Assembly (NCBI RefSeq): GCF_001640805.2
Contig: NC_066848.1
Location: 7,765,526 to 7,829,525 of the forward strand
Origin: Lates calcarifer
Taxonomy: Eukaryota; Chordata; Actinopteri; Centropomidae
Length of the DNA stretch: 64,000 nucleotides
Reading direction: 5' to 3'
Part shown: piece by piece, positions 13,048-24,531 of the stretch
Position numbering within the stretch: the first letter of the stretch is position 1
How the letters are laid out: each line of letters starts with the position of its first letter
Program-made: the position numbers and the translations under genes
The notes under the pieces: generated by a model
What the model saw: the letters and a program-made list of their open reading frames with translations, nothing else
Told to the model about the DNA's origin: nothing
The model's database searches: none

Positions 13048-13057
13048 TAGATAGATA
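13001..13057. repeat. (AT)n followed by (AGAT)n
   Basis: About 22 AT units run into three AGAT units. It is a compound microsatellite about 190 bp downstream of exon A's donor. Confidence 0.95.
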
Positions 13058-15128
13058 ATGACTGTTTATTTGTAGTGCGCCACTGCAAGTTTATATGTAA
13101 GTTTATATCATCTTTGTCGTAGTTTAATTTTCAGCTTCCATGGTAACACCATTTTTCAGTTTTATTCCTGTAAATGTTGTTACCGCCACTAAAGTAGTGG
13201 AACGTATATAGTTCTTTTTTCTAAAGGAATAAAAGAGAGAGGGGCGACGAGTTGAACAGCAATATTTGAATAGAAAGAGCACACATATTGAATCTTTTAA
13301 TGTCAGTGTTGCATGTCAATGTGGTTGCGTAAGTGGTGCGTAATGTTAGTCATTGATGTTTGGTTTCGGTCTACAAATTTAAGGCAACTGTTTGGTTTTT
13401 TGCCGGCCTGGCTCAGTTATGGGAGACCACCTTATCGTCGCTGTCCTGACTGTTGAGAAAAGCGCTTCGGGGGCAGAGAACACCTGTCTGACCGGTATCT
13501 GATGATGAAATTGTGGCGCTTGAGCAGATTCCTCTGCATTTTGTGTGTTACCACTTTAGACAGAAATCTCCCATATCGCCGTGAGTTTTATCTGCCGGAG
13601 CATGTGTCTGTGGTTTTAAAAAGGGCTGATGTTCTCTGCGAGCGCAGCAGACATCTGAGCCACACTCAATGCCATGTGGATTTTCAAGCGGGGCAAATTT
13701 GTGCCTAATTCCGTTTGCGTGTGTCTGTGTAAAAAAACAAAAACCAAAAACAAACTTTATCCTGTTTTGTGCTATAAGCGAGTGTAATTGGGTTGAGTGA
13801 GCTGATGACATTGCCTCCACTATATCAGTACAAGTGACTAGACGCACATCAATTTTATATCAATTTAATGAACCTGTTCATTGTGTGGCAGGAAGCATAC
13901 CTGCACGTACCTGTGGTCTGTATCTGCTCCTTGTGAGCTGAGCACTCTTGAGGTGTTTTCCTGTCATCAGATCCTTCCATTGTCATATTATAGCTCACAG
14001 CTCTCCCCACCTAATCACCGTTTGCCTCTTATGTTCCAGCTGCCTAAATAAAATGCTTGCGTTTATGCCTGAACTCATCTCAGGCCTGCAGAGGGAAGTT
14101 GTGTCTGGCCAGACAGCTGTGAGCCTCGGGCTCGACAGGGACACTAGAATCTCATTTGCACTAGTCCACTCAATAAGCAGGGCTTTGCCACACATTTAAT
14201 GCAGCCTAAATTATGAAATGATTGCAAGGACTGCTGATGTTAGTGTGAGTGCAACAGACATGCAGTATGTGCTGAATTTATCTGTGAATATTTTTGTGTG
14301 TATCAAAGCGTGTGTGTGTATGTGTGGGTGAGTTAAGGAGCAGCAAAGCAGCAGTTTCACTTTTTCCACAGTCCACTGCCAAAAGTTTAAAAAGAAAAAT
14401 CGAGGGATATGTTCTGCTGAATTCAAAAACATCCATCACCAACATATTGGTATTGTAAGTCATGTCAACCAACCCACACAGTGTGCTGACCGTCATGCTT
14501 GAACAAACAATGAGTTTTGCAAACACAACAACACACTTCAGCAGTTCAACTGTCATTTCCTTTGCAACTTTACCTTTAGCTCTGTGATCAATTTCAGGTT
14601 AGTATGTAGGTTAATACACACCTGGCAATGAGATTTATTATGGCTGATCAGCAAATGTGACAGTGGAGGAGATGAATATTTCTATAATGTAAATCTAAAC
14701 TCTACAGATGAACCAGTATTTTCCCTCTTGTTTGACATTTCACCCCCACCCCCATTTCAGTCTTGTTGAAGTGGTCCCATGTGTCTGACCACAACAAATC
14801 ATACTGCTTTTTTATTAGTTGAGCAAGGGGAGAGAGAGAAGGACAGAGGAACCAAGTCATTCAGTGTGGCGGAGCAATTTACTCCTGGCATAGTTTTTAA
14901 TGACTTTTTCAAAGCTGTGAATTGCATGGTTAATTCATCTTTGCAAGACGCTGTCAACTCTAAAACATACTTAGCCCTGATAGTTTGCATGGCTATTAAG
15001 GCTGGCTCTTGCCAATAAGAGTCAGTGTAATGAAGATGTGATGCAGCTAAAGCTGTGGAGAAATACTGCTGGTCATTTGTTTATGGCATTTTTCATACTG
15101 GAGCAGTGGCCTGTGATCCATTGTATAC

Positions 15129-15160
<32 letters not shown>

Positions 15161-15210
15161 TGAGGGAGAGAGACAGAGACAGAGACAGAGAGAGAGAGAG
15201 ACAGAGAGAA
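15129..15210. repeat. Compound (TG)n / (GAGACA)n microsatellite
   Basis: About 20 TG units with one interruption pass into GAGAGACAGAGACAGAGACAGAGAG purine-rich sequence. It produces artefactual Arg/Glu/Asp frames. Confidence 0.9.
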
Positions 15211-15411
15211 AGAGTGAGCGAGCAAGAGAGAGCAGGTGACCAGTGATTTTCTGCCTAATCCTCACTAAAATGAAAACGTATATAGTGTGATGTGAGTGTG
15301 TGACTTGTGAAAATGGAATCTTAAGTGGGTTCTTTGTGCGGGAGGGACAGGTGAGTCATTCTTCTTACTTACAAGCAACTTGTGTGTATGAGTGAACTAG
15401 ACAGTGTGTGG

Positions 15412-15413
<2 letters not shown>

Positions 15414-15450
<37 letters not shown>

Positions 15451-15453
15451 CGC
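15414..15453. repeat. (TG)n microsatellite
   Basis: Nearly perfect TG repeat ending GTGCGTGCGC. Confidence 0.9.
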
Positions 15454-16417
15454 TCAAAGTGAAGCTGACCTGTGTGTTGCTTAAAGGTAGTGTGGGTGGT
15501 CTCCAATCACCATTTGAGTGAAATGTAACCCTCTAGAAATAACTCCCTCTCAGCCTGTTACATTGTACTGAAGTGCGCCCCACTGTGTGTGTGCATGTGT
15601 CGGAGTGTGTGGTAGCCTGGCATTCCCCGTTGTGTTTAAGAGCACCGGCTGAGAGATGAGAGGTAATTATAGAAGCGTGGTGCAGTAATCTCCTCTTCCA
15701 CCTCACAAGCCACACTCAAGAGGAATCATATCACCAACACACTCAAATGAGCACACACACAATGGCTTCTTTCCACATATGCATATGCAGCTATTATCTC
15801 AACCTTGTCATGATTCCTCTCCCTCACTCCAAGTCTAGAGCATTATCTAAAGCCTAGATCAGTAGTGACTGGCAGCCAGTCTGCCAGTCGTGCCTTTGTT
15901 CCGTCTAATAAAGTGTGCAGCATCTCACGTATCGGTGAGGAAGAGGTTGTTAAATTTAATGTTTTAAATATTTAATCTTTTTTATTTTAAATGATTGAAT
16001 CTTTGCACTGCTCTAGTTTGTTTTTCTGCTTGTGTGCTATATTGTGCCACATCAACCTGATTTTCAAATGGTCTGTTCCTTTTTCCTTCACCCATCAGTC
16101 ATTTTTATCAATGGCCAGTGGTTTAACCTTTCATTGTAATAATGTCTGAGTGCAGAGGGATAGTCACGGGTATATTTGAGAGAAATTTGTTCTGTGTGTG
16201 GTAAAAGGGTTGTTGATCGACAGGAAGTTCATCTGCAACAGTATGGATAATTGGTTGATCATGTAAGTTGTTTTTTAAAAGCAAATATGCCAAATGGGCA
16301 CCAGCTTCTCAAATATGAATATCTGGTGGTTTTTGTAGTTCTTTATGATGGAAAACTGGATATATTTGGGTTTTGGACAGTGTGGTGGCTAAAACAGGAT
16401 CACCTGAACCTGAACCT

Positions 16418-16490
16418 GAACATTTTATGGACAAAACAATTATTTGACTAATTGACAATCATTAGATTATTTGATAATCTGAAAATAATT
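16418..16490 (-). repeat. Fragment of the 3507-type fish repeat
   Basis: Read on the minus strand, the segment gives CAATTATTTTCAGATTATC, then AATAATCTAATGATTGTCAA, then a TTGTTTTGTCCATAAAATG stretch. This resembles the left portion of the common fish repeat described at 3507-3795. It is only a short, diverged piece. Confidence 0.5.
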
Positions 16491-16868
16491 GAGCCTTCTG
16501 TGCTGTAAGTTTAATGTGTTTCCACTCATTACTCAGTGTCTCTTTGTTTTGGATAAGAGCATATGGGGGTCAACTGATCTGCATCTGATCTGCAGTGTTA
16601 TGTGTAGCAGATTCAAGAAAACAGAGAATTAAAGTGTATCTGTGAGTGTGTGCACATGGGACAGACATCCTCAGATAAAAGATATTGTGTACAAACACTA
16701 TTTGTGTTTAGAGGATATACAGTACATGGAGTACAGGTTAGGCATTGATGTCCATCTCTCAGATTAACTGGATATCCGTTCTTGGCAAAGTGAGCTGATT
16801 GCCACTTCCCAACAGTCAGCACAATCCCACGGATGCACTGTGCACACACTCAGGCTCAGTGCAAATTT

Positions 16869-16870
<2 letters not shown>

Positions 16871-16902
<32 letters not shown>
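16871..16902. repeat. (AC)n microsatellite
   Basis: Sixteen AC units, followed by ACATACATAC. Confidence 0.95.
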
Positions 16903-16907
<5 letters not shown>

Positions 16908-19776
16908 TACTAACACACACAGTCACAAAGAAAGCATACATTCCAGCTATTATTGTTGCTGTAATAATTTAATCTATGGTGCGCGAGGTCACAGGCACAA
17001 ACTCATCAGGTTGCTTGATTTGAAGTGTTTTTTACTTAACCCAACATCAAATATTTAGAGCTTCCCCTACAGTTGATTTGTCTCATGCAGCTCTAAGGAA
17101 GATGTTTGGCCTTTGATTTATCTGGACAGTTGATTTCTCACTCATGCAGCTCTTAATGAGTGATGTTAAAGGTATTGACGTTCAGAACTGTGCCGGGCTT
17201 TAAGTTAGGAAAGATCTCTCACACAAGCAACGTGGCCAAGAGAGAGGGTAGAGGTGTGGAGGTGAAGGGTATTAGCTGGTCTGGAACCCACATGTCACAC
17301 ACCCCAACCTAATGACTGATGCAGAGGCCCCATGGTGAAAATCATAATTTACAATTGCTAGACTGAACCGATTCCAGGGCAAAGATTGCCTTCATAATTG
17401 AGCCTGTCAGAAGGAGTTTAGCCTGGAGTCACCTTCTTGGCACGGCTGCTTTTGCTGCAGTTTGAATTGGAATGGCCACTGGCACTAATTAAAAGCCTTG
17501 ATTTAATGTGTCATCTGATGTGCCAGGACGCGTGTGACACAAGTTGTCTCATCAGGGATCCTCTCTGGGTTCCTGGGCTTGGGTTCCTCCTGGAAGTGCC
17601 AGAATTGTTGATGAGAAATGACTGGATTCCTGCATGGAGGAATGCTTGGAGTGGTTCACTTAGGCTTATCTGTCACATTGGTTGCATCACTGATTGAAGG
17701 GAAAATGGAGGGAATAATGAAGGACAGGAAGGAGGGAAAGGGGCGAAGGAAGGACAGGAGCAAAGTGCAAGATGATGAATTAAGTTGCAGACAGTATTGC
17801 GTTTGCCAGGGAAATCCCAGGGATGCTCTTTGGTAGTCTGTAGGTGTTGTTTGCCCTATTACAGAAGCTCTTTCTGCCAATTTTATCCTGTTAATGCACA
17901 ACTCCTATCCATCAGTATAGTCCTGTAAGGATATGGGAACTGTCCACCTGAGAACTGACTTCTTTTTGACATTCAGATTTGTGCCTCTTTAGGTATGTTG
18001 GCATGTAGAAATGAAGACATTTTAATAATTGCCCATCCATCCTCCCCCGTCTTCTTCCTAATGTTCCCACTATATTTCTAAATAATCTGACTGACAGTCC
18101 CCACTTAAGCTGCACTCTCATTCTTGCTTTTTTCTAACTCCATCAAACTCCTCCCCCTCACTCTGTCTCCACTCTCACAAATCAGATTATATAATAACAT
18201 CATATATATTTCTGTCTCTAACAGTGTCTTCAGCGTCTCACTTTCCGTGTCCTGACTCATCCCGCCTCTCCTTCAGTGCTCTCTCCTTTGTCTGTGTCTG
18301 CTTGCATACCAGCGGCTTCATTTCTCAGCTTTGCCATTGTCCATCCTTGTACGAAACTCTGTCCCTGACCCATGTCCTTCCTTCCTCATCTCCAACTCTT
18401 TCAGGCCACGGTGGGACCTCAGCTTAATGGGGCTGGAAGCCAGAATCAATCCTAACGAGTTTTAATCTTTGACCGAATCTACAGGCGATCGTTAATTAAA
18501 ATAAGCCCTGCTCATCTCCCCCCCCGTGTCTGTAAACACATTCATTTATAAATGCCTGCGGGGGGAAGAGGAGAGGGGAGGAGGAGGTGAGAGGATGAAG
18601 AAGAAAGCAACGGGAGATGGGTAGACTGGAGGGAGGAGCAGAATTTGGCTGGGAAAAGTCAGTGTACGCCTTAGATTGAGGATGAAGAAATTAAGAGGCA
18701 GCAGGAACAAAAACTGAAAGAAATATTTGATTCTAGGCATTACAAATGTACAAGAAGTCAAGAGCTTTTTTTCTCAACATCAGTCTGACACTGTTGCCTT
18801 GTCAGAGATGTTTATCAACAGTTTGATTGACTGACGGAAAGTGTCTCAGAGTGTGACGGAGCCTCATGTCATTCATTGTGACTCGTTCTCTCGCGCTTTG
18901 CTCTGCTGTCACTCTGAACATCTGATCTGCATTAGAGGATGATTTTCTGTCCATTAGCTCAGCCATTCTCCATTAGACTGATAGTAACTCATCAGAATGG
19001 GGAGGAGGAGAGGCCAGCAGATAGCAAAGCAATGTTATTGTGTGTTACAATGTAGGTTGCAACCCTTGTTCTGCTTTCTTTGTGCTCTTTGACTCATTTT
19101 GAGTGAGCATGTAAGAGAGAGTCCTTTGTCATGAGAGGTTATCAGCTTGCGTGTCTCAGATTGAAGATAGGGGATCACTGTGGGTGTGTTGCGTGTGCGT
19201 GTATGAAGCTGCACGCATTTGTGTAGAGGATGTCTGAAGGACACACGTGACTGCCACTGACTGAGGAGGAAAGGATGTCTGGAGTAGTGTGTACTGCTAT
19301 CTTTCTCCCTTTTACTTTTTACTATAGCATGACTCATTCAGGTGGTGCATGTGTGAAAATTTTGTTTGTATAGAAGACACTGCATGTATGATTTTTAAGT
19401 ATGTTATCTTCTCTTTCCTCTTGTCTGTGTGCGAGAAAAGTAGACAAAGCACAAACAAGCAGACAATAAGTGACTGAGGCCCACAGAGGACATAAACTCT
19501 ATTCATTGAAGGTTCTTGAGTAACGACTTCAATGTGACTGGCAGCACAGCAGAGAGTGATAAAGACAGAGGTGGGGGTGATTAGAGGAAGCCTGGGGTTT
19601 GCTCTTGACAAAACCAAAATCTTTCATACACACACGCGCACACACGCACACATGCGCACAGGTTTTTGGCCTGAGGGATGGCGGTGCGGGAGAACTGCAG
19701 CAGCTGGTCTTACAATCAATCAGTTAGTTCTGACAGAACTTTGGACAAGGTCTAGTCAATAACACAAAGCCATGCA

Positions 19777-19780
<4 letters not shown>

Positions 19781-19816
<36 letters not shown>

Positions 19817-19817
19817 A

Positions 19818-19840
<23 letters not shown>
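19781..19840. repeat. (CA)n microsatellite, interrupted
   Basis: About 60 bp of CA units broken once by AAACAAACA. Confidence 0.95.
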
Positions 19841-19848
<8 letters not shown>

Positions 19849-20194
19849 TACACACACATGCGCATGCACAGCTGTGAAACAGACAGAGAAGAAAGCACAG
19901 TGGGCAAACCTGGTCAATATCTGTCAGTTAGCCCACCAGTCAGAATAAACTAAGTGTCTCCCAGTGCACACAGTGTCTAAAAGCCCAATGGAGAATGTTG
20001 TCCACAATTTCCAGTCAGCAGTAATGAGAAGTGTTACTCTTTCCATGCCATATGGTTCTAAACAGTCAGGAGAGTTTAACCTGGACTGTAGATATTGGAG
20101 CAATGTCTTGCAATGGTCACTGAGGCAACCAGAAGAACGTGACTTCTGGTGTATTCCTGTATCAAAGCAGAAATGGACATCCACTGAATACCTT

Positions 20195-20690
20195 GAGAGG
20201 GTTATTGAGAAATGTTGAAATGCTGAATACAGTTTGCCTTGCTCTCTCTGCTGCAATTTGTGTGGAAAAGTCAAACAAATTAAGAAAAGATTGTTAGAGG
20301 TAAGAGAGAATCCAATTTGAGTTTTGAATTGCTGTGCATGCTGTGCTTGTTAAGTTGCATGGTAGCAGAATTTGCTAAACCAGCTGTTATTACAAAACAT
20401 CTCTCGGACAACGTGATATTGTCCAGGCTGCCCTTGCTCTAGCCCCAAAATGGCTGCCTTCATCATTGCTCCTCTGTCAGCCTGAGGCCAGGTTGTCAGA
20501 GGGGACACTTCCTGACAGCTTGGTCTTCATCTCTCCCAGGAGAGATGCTGAAGTCAGCCAAATCCTCAACCAGCTAAATATGCACAGTGTGACAAGATAG
20601 ACGGAAACAGGACCAATTGCATTTTGGAGGCTACGATATGGTTCAAAGTATTGTGTGAGAGAAGGTTATTGAGGAATGTTGAAATGCTGA
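20195..20690 (+). repeat. Direct repeat pair of about 32 bp
   Basis: GTTATTGAGAAATGTTGAAA (from 20201, then TGCTGA) recurs as GTTATTGAGGAATGTTGAAA (from 20665, then TGCTGA). Each copy is preceded by a GAGAG-type flank. The copies are about 460 bp apart in the same orientation. Together with the block at 20486/22024 they suggest locally duplicated or shared repeat-derived sequence. Confidence 0.6.
20486..20575 (+). repeat. 90-bp block duplicated at 22024-22114
   Basis: Starts GGCCAGGTTGTCAGAGGGGA and ends CTCAACCAGCT. The copy at 22024-22114 starts GGCCAGGTTGTTAGAAGGGA and ends CTCAACCAGCT. By eye about nine of ten positions match. It may be a fragment of an interspersed repeat or a local duplication; I do not recognise a family. 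Confidence 0.75.
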
Positions 20691-22023
20691 GCTGGGAATT
20701 TTGCATTCAGCCTCACCGAGTTGTGTCACTCTGTGGCCTGACTCGATTGTTGAACCAGCCCATACTTCCTCGCAGGCAGCCATGCCAAACTGCACACTTG
20801 TAAATTCTAAAGATGCGGACTTTAGAAGTCCAACAACATATTTGTGTTCTTGGAAATCCATTTTCTATAATCATTTCCATTGCACACTGCTTGCTCTGGG
20901 TGTTTGCTTGTTGGCTGTGGGGCTTGAAAATCCTATTTTCCCCCTGCTATCTCCCTCTGGCACTGGTAAACCGATTACTCACACAGCAACTTGACGTTCC
21001 ATAAGTGCTTCTCCCCAGGCACTGTGGCTTGGCACCAGAATTTCATAAGAGTTAATGGAGTCTACTAATCAACACGCACACAAATACACACAAAGAGAGA
21101 CACGCAAACTCACATGAAGGCAGGTCTGATTGATTGGTGGAGTGACAGTCATGACAGCAGTGGGATCGTTACCGACCTGGAACAGCACAACAGCCGCTGA
21201 CATTACCCTCAAAGGTGGACCAGAACCTAATATCGTCTACAGAGTGGAGAGAGGGCTAGCATTGAGGCGGGGAGTGGGGGTGGTGGTGATGAGGCTGAAT
21301 AGTAAAGACAGAGAGTGAAACAGTGCCCTCCTCCCAACAAAATGCCCTCTGTGACTTTTTGTCAAATTCCACTCTGATACGATGTAGGTACAATATACAT
21401 ATTATATAGTTGAGCAACTGCTCACATTCAAGAGCTTCTCAAGAGCTTGATGGGACATTTTGTTCGCAGTTCTGCTGTGTTAGCTAAAAATGGTCTTTCA
21501 AGCATTGTCACATTCACTGGAGATGGCTGTATTTTGAACTAACTTAACTTGGATTTCAAGTCATGTATTTGTGCTTTTCATTTCACTGCAGATAACTTTG
21601 CTCAGCCTTGTTACTTGACAAAAAAATAGTTCCTTCCCTCGATTTATCCAGACAGATATAACATTGGGTTTGCCAAGTATCATTAGTTAACAGCTTAATA
21701 GAAGCCTAAACAACTGCTTGCTTTGTAGTATTTCATTCAGGTTACTTTTATTTTACTCCCTCCAACATAATAGCCAGTTAAACAAACAACTAATTTATTA
21801 TGAATATTTATTATATATAAATTATATATATTATATAATAAATATAGACATTATATATATTTATTATTTACTGACCCTCCAAATTGAATGTGTGGGGTGT
21901 TTACATTCCCTTGCAATATGGCTAGAAGTCTTTCTGGGTCCCAGGGTATCACTTTACCTGCAAATTCAGCTGTGGCCACCAAACTCATCACACACTGCAG
22001 GGCTGTCCTTGGTGGCTTGCTGG

Positions 22024-22114
22024 GGCCAGGTTGTTAGAAGGGACACTGCCTGACAGCTCGGTCCTTATCTCTCCCTTGGAGAAAAGCTAAAGTCAGCCAA
22101 ATTCTCAACCAGCT
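22024..22114 (+). repeat. Second copy of the 90-bp block
   Basis: Same orientation as 20486-20575, 1.5 kb downstream. Similarity falls off outside the block as far as I can follow it by eye. Confidence 0.75.
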
Positions 22115-22454
22115 TCAGGTAATTATGTATTTTTTCCTGGCATTTCAGAACATATTGAGACGCTCTAGATGGACAGGTAGAGATGAAAACACACAATAGG
22201 ATAAACTCGGTGGTTTACTTTTGTATTCAGGAAACATAAAATAGAAAAACTAACTGAAAATGCTTTCTCTGTATAATCTGTAAAATCCAGTTTGCCACGC
22301 ATGACCAAGCGTGATATTGAACTGTTACTCTTAAATTCACAGCTTACTCAGCAGCAGTAATACCCGATTTTGAACTAATATTACATGTAATTATATAGTG
22401 GTAATGAAAAGTGTACTTGAACAAAGTCATAGAGTAGCATCTGTCTGAAGGTTG

Positions 22455-22473
22455 TTTTTTTTTTTTTTCAGTG

Positions 22474-22501
<28 letters not shown>
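22455..22501. repeat. Two adjacent poly(T) tracts
   Basis: A 14-bp T run, CAGTG, then a 28-bp T run. They could be A-tails of minus-strand retroposons; no body was identified. Confidence 0.85.
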
Positions 22502-22505
<4 letters not shown>

Positions 22506-24308
22506 CCACAAGATGTTTGCTTCTAATGAGGGTGAATTAAGGAGAACGTTATGATGCACACTCAGAGAAAGTCATTAAAAGGGGTAACGATTATTAATGA
22601 GGCCAGTATAAAATTCATGCACTAAAATATGGGCCTGTTGTTTTCTTCCTGTGTGCTCATGACTGAGAGAGGCTCTGCTGGATTTTGGCATCAAAGGAGA
22701 CATTACTGACGGTGTACGATGGCACTCCTGACACTCTCACTTAATTAAAGTTTCATATTTTATGTGGGATAATAAGCCTGTAAACGTATCACAATGCTTT
22801 GACATGCCAGTCATACTCTTATTTACTGTACTGTCTGGCTGCATGTGTATGTGATATGTCTGTGTACATGTGCATGTATAGTAGGAAGTCTGTGGCTCTC
22901 AAGCTCTTCCACCCCTCCTTTTTTTCTTCTCTTCTTCACTTTTTATTCTAATTATCAATTTATTCCTGTTATTTTTGCTATGGGCTCCATGGTGGAATAT
23001 TTATGTATTATTTATATCAAGGCTGTGATGATGAAATCCTGGACATTCCTTTTAAAAGTGATGGCATGATGGCTCATTTTAGTATTCTGTAACAATCCAG
23101 CTTCATGAAATATTCTGATTTACTAAACTGAGGGGCCACCAAATCTCTCGTTGAATCTTGAATGTTTCGGCACTCTTTATTTATTAGAAAATAATATATT
23201 TGGCTAGCAAGTATCTCATTTTTAGCTTTCACTGACCATTGGTTTTGCCAGTTAAATGAAGTGACAGCAGATTATATTTCCTATTGCGGATTAACAAACA
23301 ATTCCATATGTAGCTTGCCAAAAGGTAAAAATTAAACTTATAATGTAAAGTTTCTGCGCTCTCTGTAAGCTGGTGTCTATACTCAGCCAAAGATTGTTAG
23401 AGAAGCAAATGGCACTTTCAATGAATGAGTGGACTGTGTGTTTTTGCATCTGAATGAGACCGAAGGAGTCTTCTTTGGTAACAGAATCTACTGGATTGTA
23501 TTTTCATTTGTCTCTTTTTGTCCATATCTCAAGAATTTGACTTAATAGTTCTGATTTGTGACCTCCCATATTTGAAGAACACAGCTTGTAGAAGAAGCCC
23601 AGTATTTAGGCTAAACACATTATTTTAATTTGTCAGATACATCTTTAAAAAAATGTATATCTTATGTTGCTCCTCTAATCAAATAAGCTGTAGCTACTGG
23701 TTGTTGTGAATATTATTTGGGATACCACACAGAACTGTAGCGCTTGGACTTCTGAGCCAACAAAATATCACTACAGGTCTCAAATCTTACAAATGTTGAA
23801 AAATGATTCCAAGTGTACTCAATAAAGGAACTGAAAAGAATCTGATTCAGTGGGCAAAGTTTGAATCAATTTGATACTGGAATATTTGAATACCAGCTCA
23901 TCACCATCCAGCAATTAATTGTACTTTACTGTGTTTAAGTTGTCCTTAAGTTTCACTTGTTTGGTTTAGTGCGTGGTCACAGTGGTTGCATTTATAGCTC
24001 AGGCAGTCTGTTAACAGTACAGGGGAAACACCCCAGTTGTGTGTGCCTTTGTGAATGTCTTGAAGTGTTTGTGGGAGTGTCTTTGTGTACAGTACTATAT
24101 CTCATTGATATTCCTGAGTAGATCATGACATTAGGGAGTCATTAGAGTTTGACAAAAGAGGCAGAGATATATTGCAGATTCTTCCCACCACTTCTCTCAC
24201 CTTCACGTTTCACCCACCTTCATCTCTCCTCTCCAACTTTCTCCTCCCTTACATGCCACACTTTTATGAATGAGAAGTAGTATTAGTAATGATGTTTTCC
24301 CATTTTAA

Positions 24309-24356
24309 CCCTCTCCTCTCCTTTCCTCTCCTCTCCTCTCCTCTCCTCTCCTCTCC
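24309..24356. repeat. (CTCTC)n microsatellite, 5' flank of the LINE
   Basis: Nine CTCTC units, one of them CTTTC, stop abruptly where the LINE begins (CTCTCC then GTTTCCGTTTCCGGTGAC). The same pentanucleotide resumes at 29872 in the same strand and register type. The two tracts are best read as one interrupted target. Confidence 0.95.
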
Positions 24357-24531
24357 GTTTCCGTTTCCGGTGACTGTGAGTGTGAGTGGTGGTGGTGGTG
24401 TGTGAGTGGCGCGGAGTTTAAACTGGTTTTCTGGTCTGTTTTTCAACTGGTGTTTCCACTGTTTTCTGTTGCATTATCAGGTAAGACAGTTTTTCTTTAT
24501 TCGTCTGTAACATTAGCTGCTGTCAGGAGGT
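24357..24531 (+). promoter_or_regulatory. LINE 5' UTR / presumed internal promoter
   Basis: 175 nt with GTG/GAGTG repeats (TGTGAGTGTGAGTGG, GTGGTGGTGGTG) and no ATG, so the ORF1 ATG is the first one in the element. A perfect consensus splice donor (CAG|GTAAGA) lies at 24480/24481. LINEs of this kind normally carry an internal promoter here, but no specific factor site was recognised. Confidence 0.5.

Larger units (their letters stand above)
12811..24308 (+). other. Intron-like stretch with microsatellites and duplicated blocks
   Basis: No coding exon was supported. The stretch includes (AT)n(AGAT)n at 13001-13057, several TG/CA microsatellites, a repeat fragment at about 16418-16490, and duplicated blocks between 20195 and 22114. 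Long T-runs lie at 22455-22501. There are A/T-rich, repeat-free segments with several TAAT/TTAATTAA motifs (about 17370-17560, 18400-18520, 22510-22790) that look like possible conserved non-coding elements. If exon A is real, this is the start of its first intron. Confidence 0.5.
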
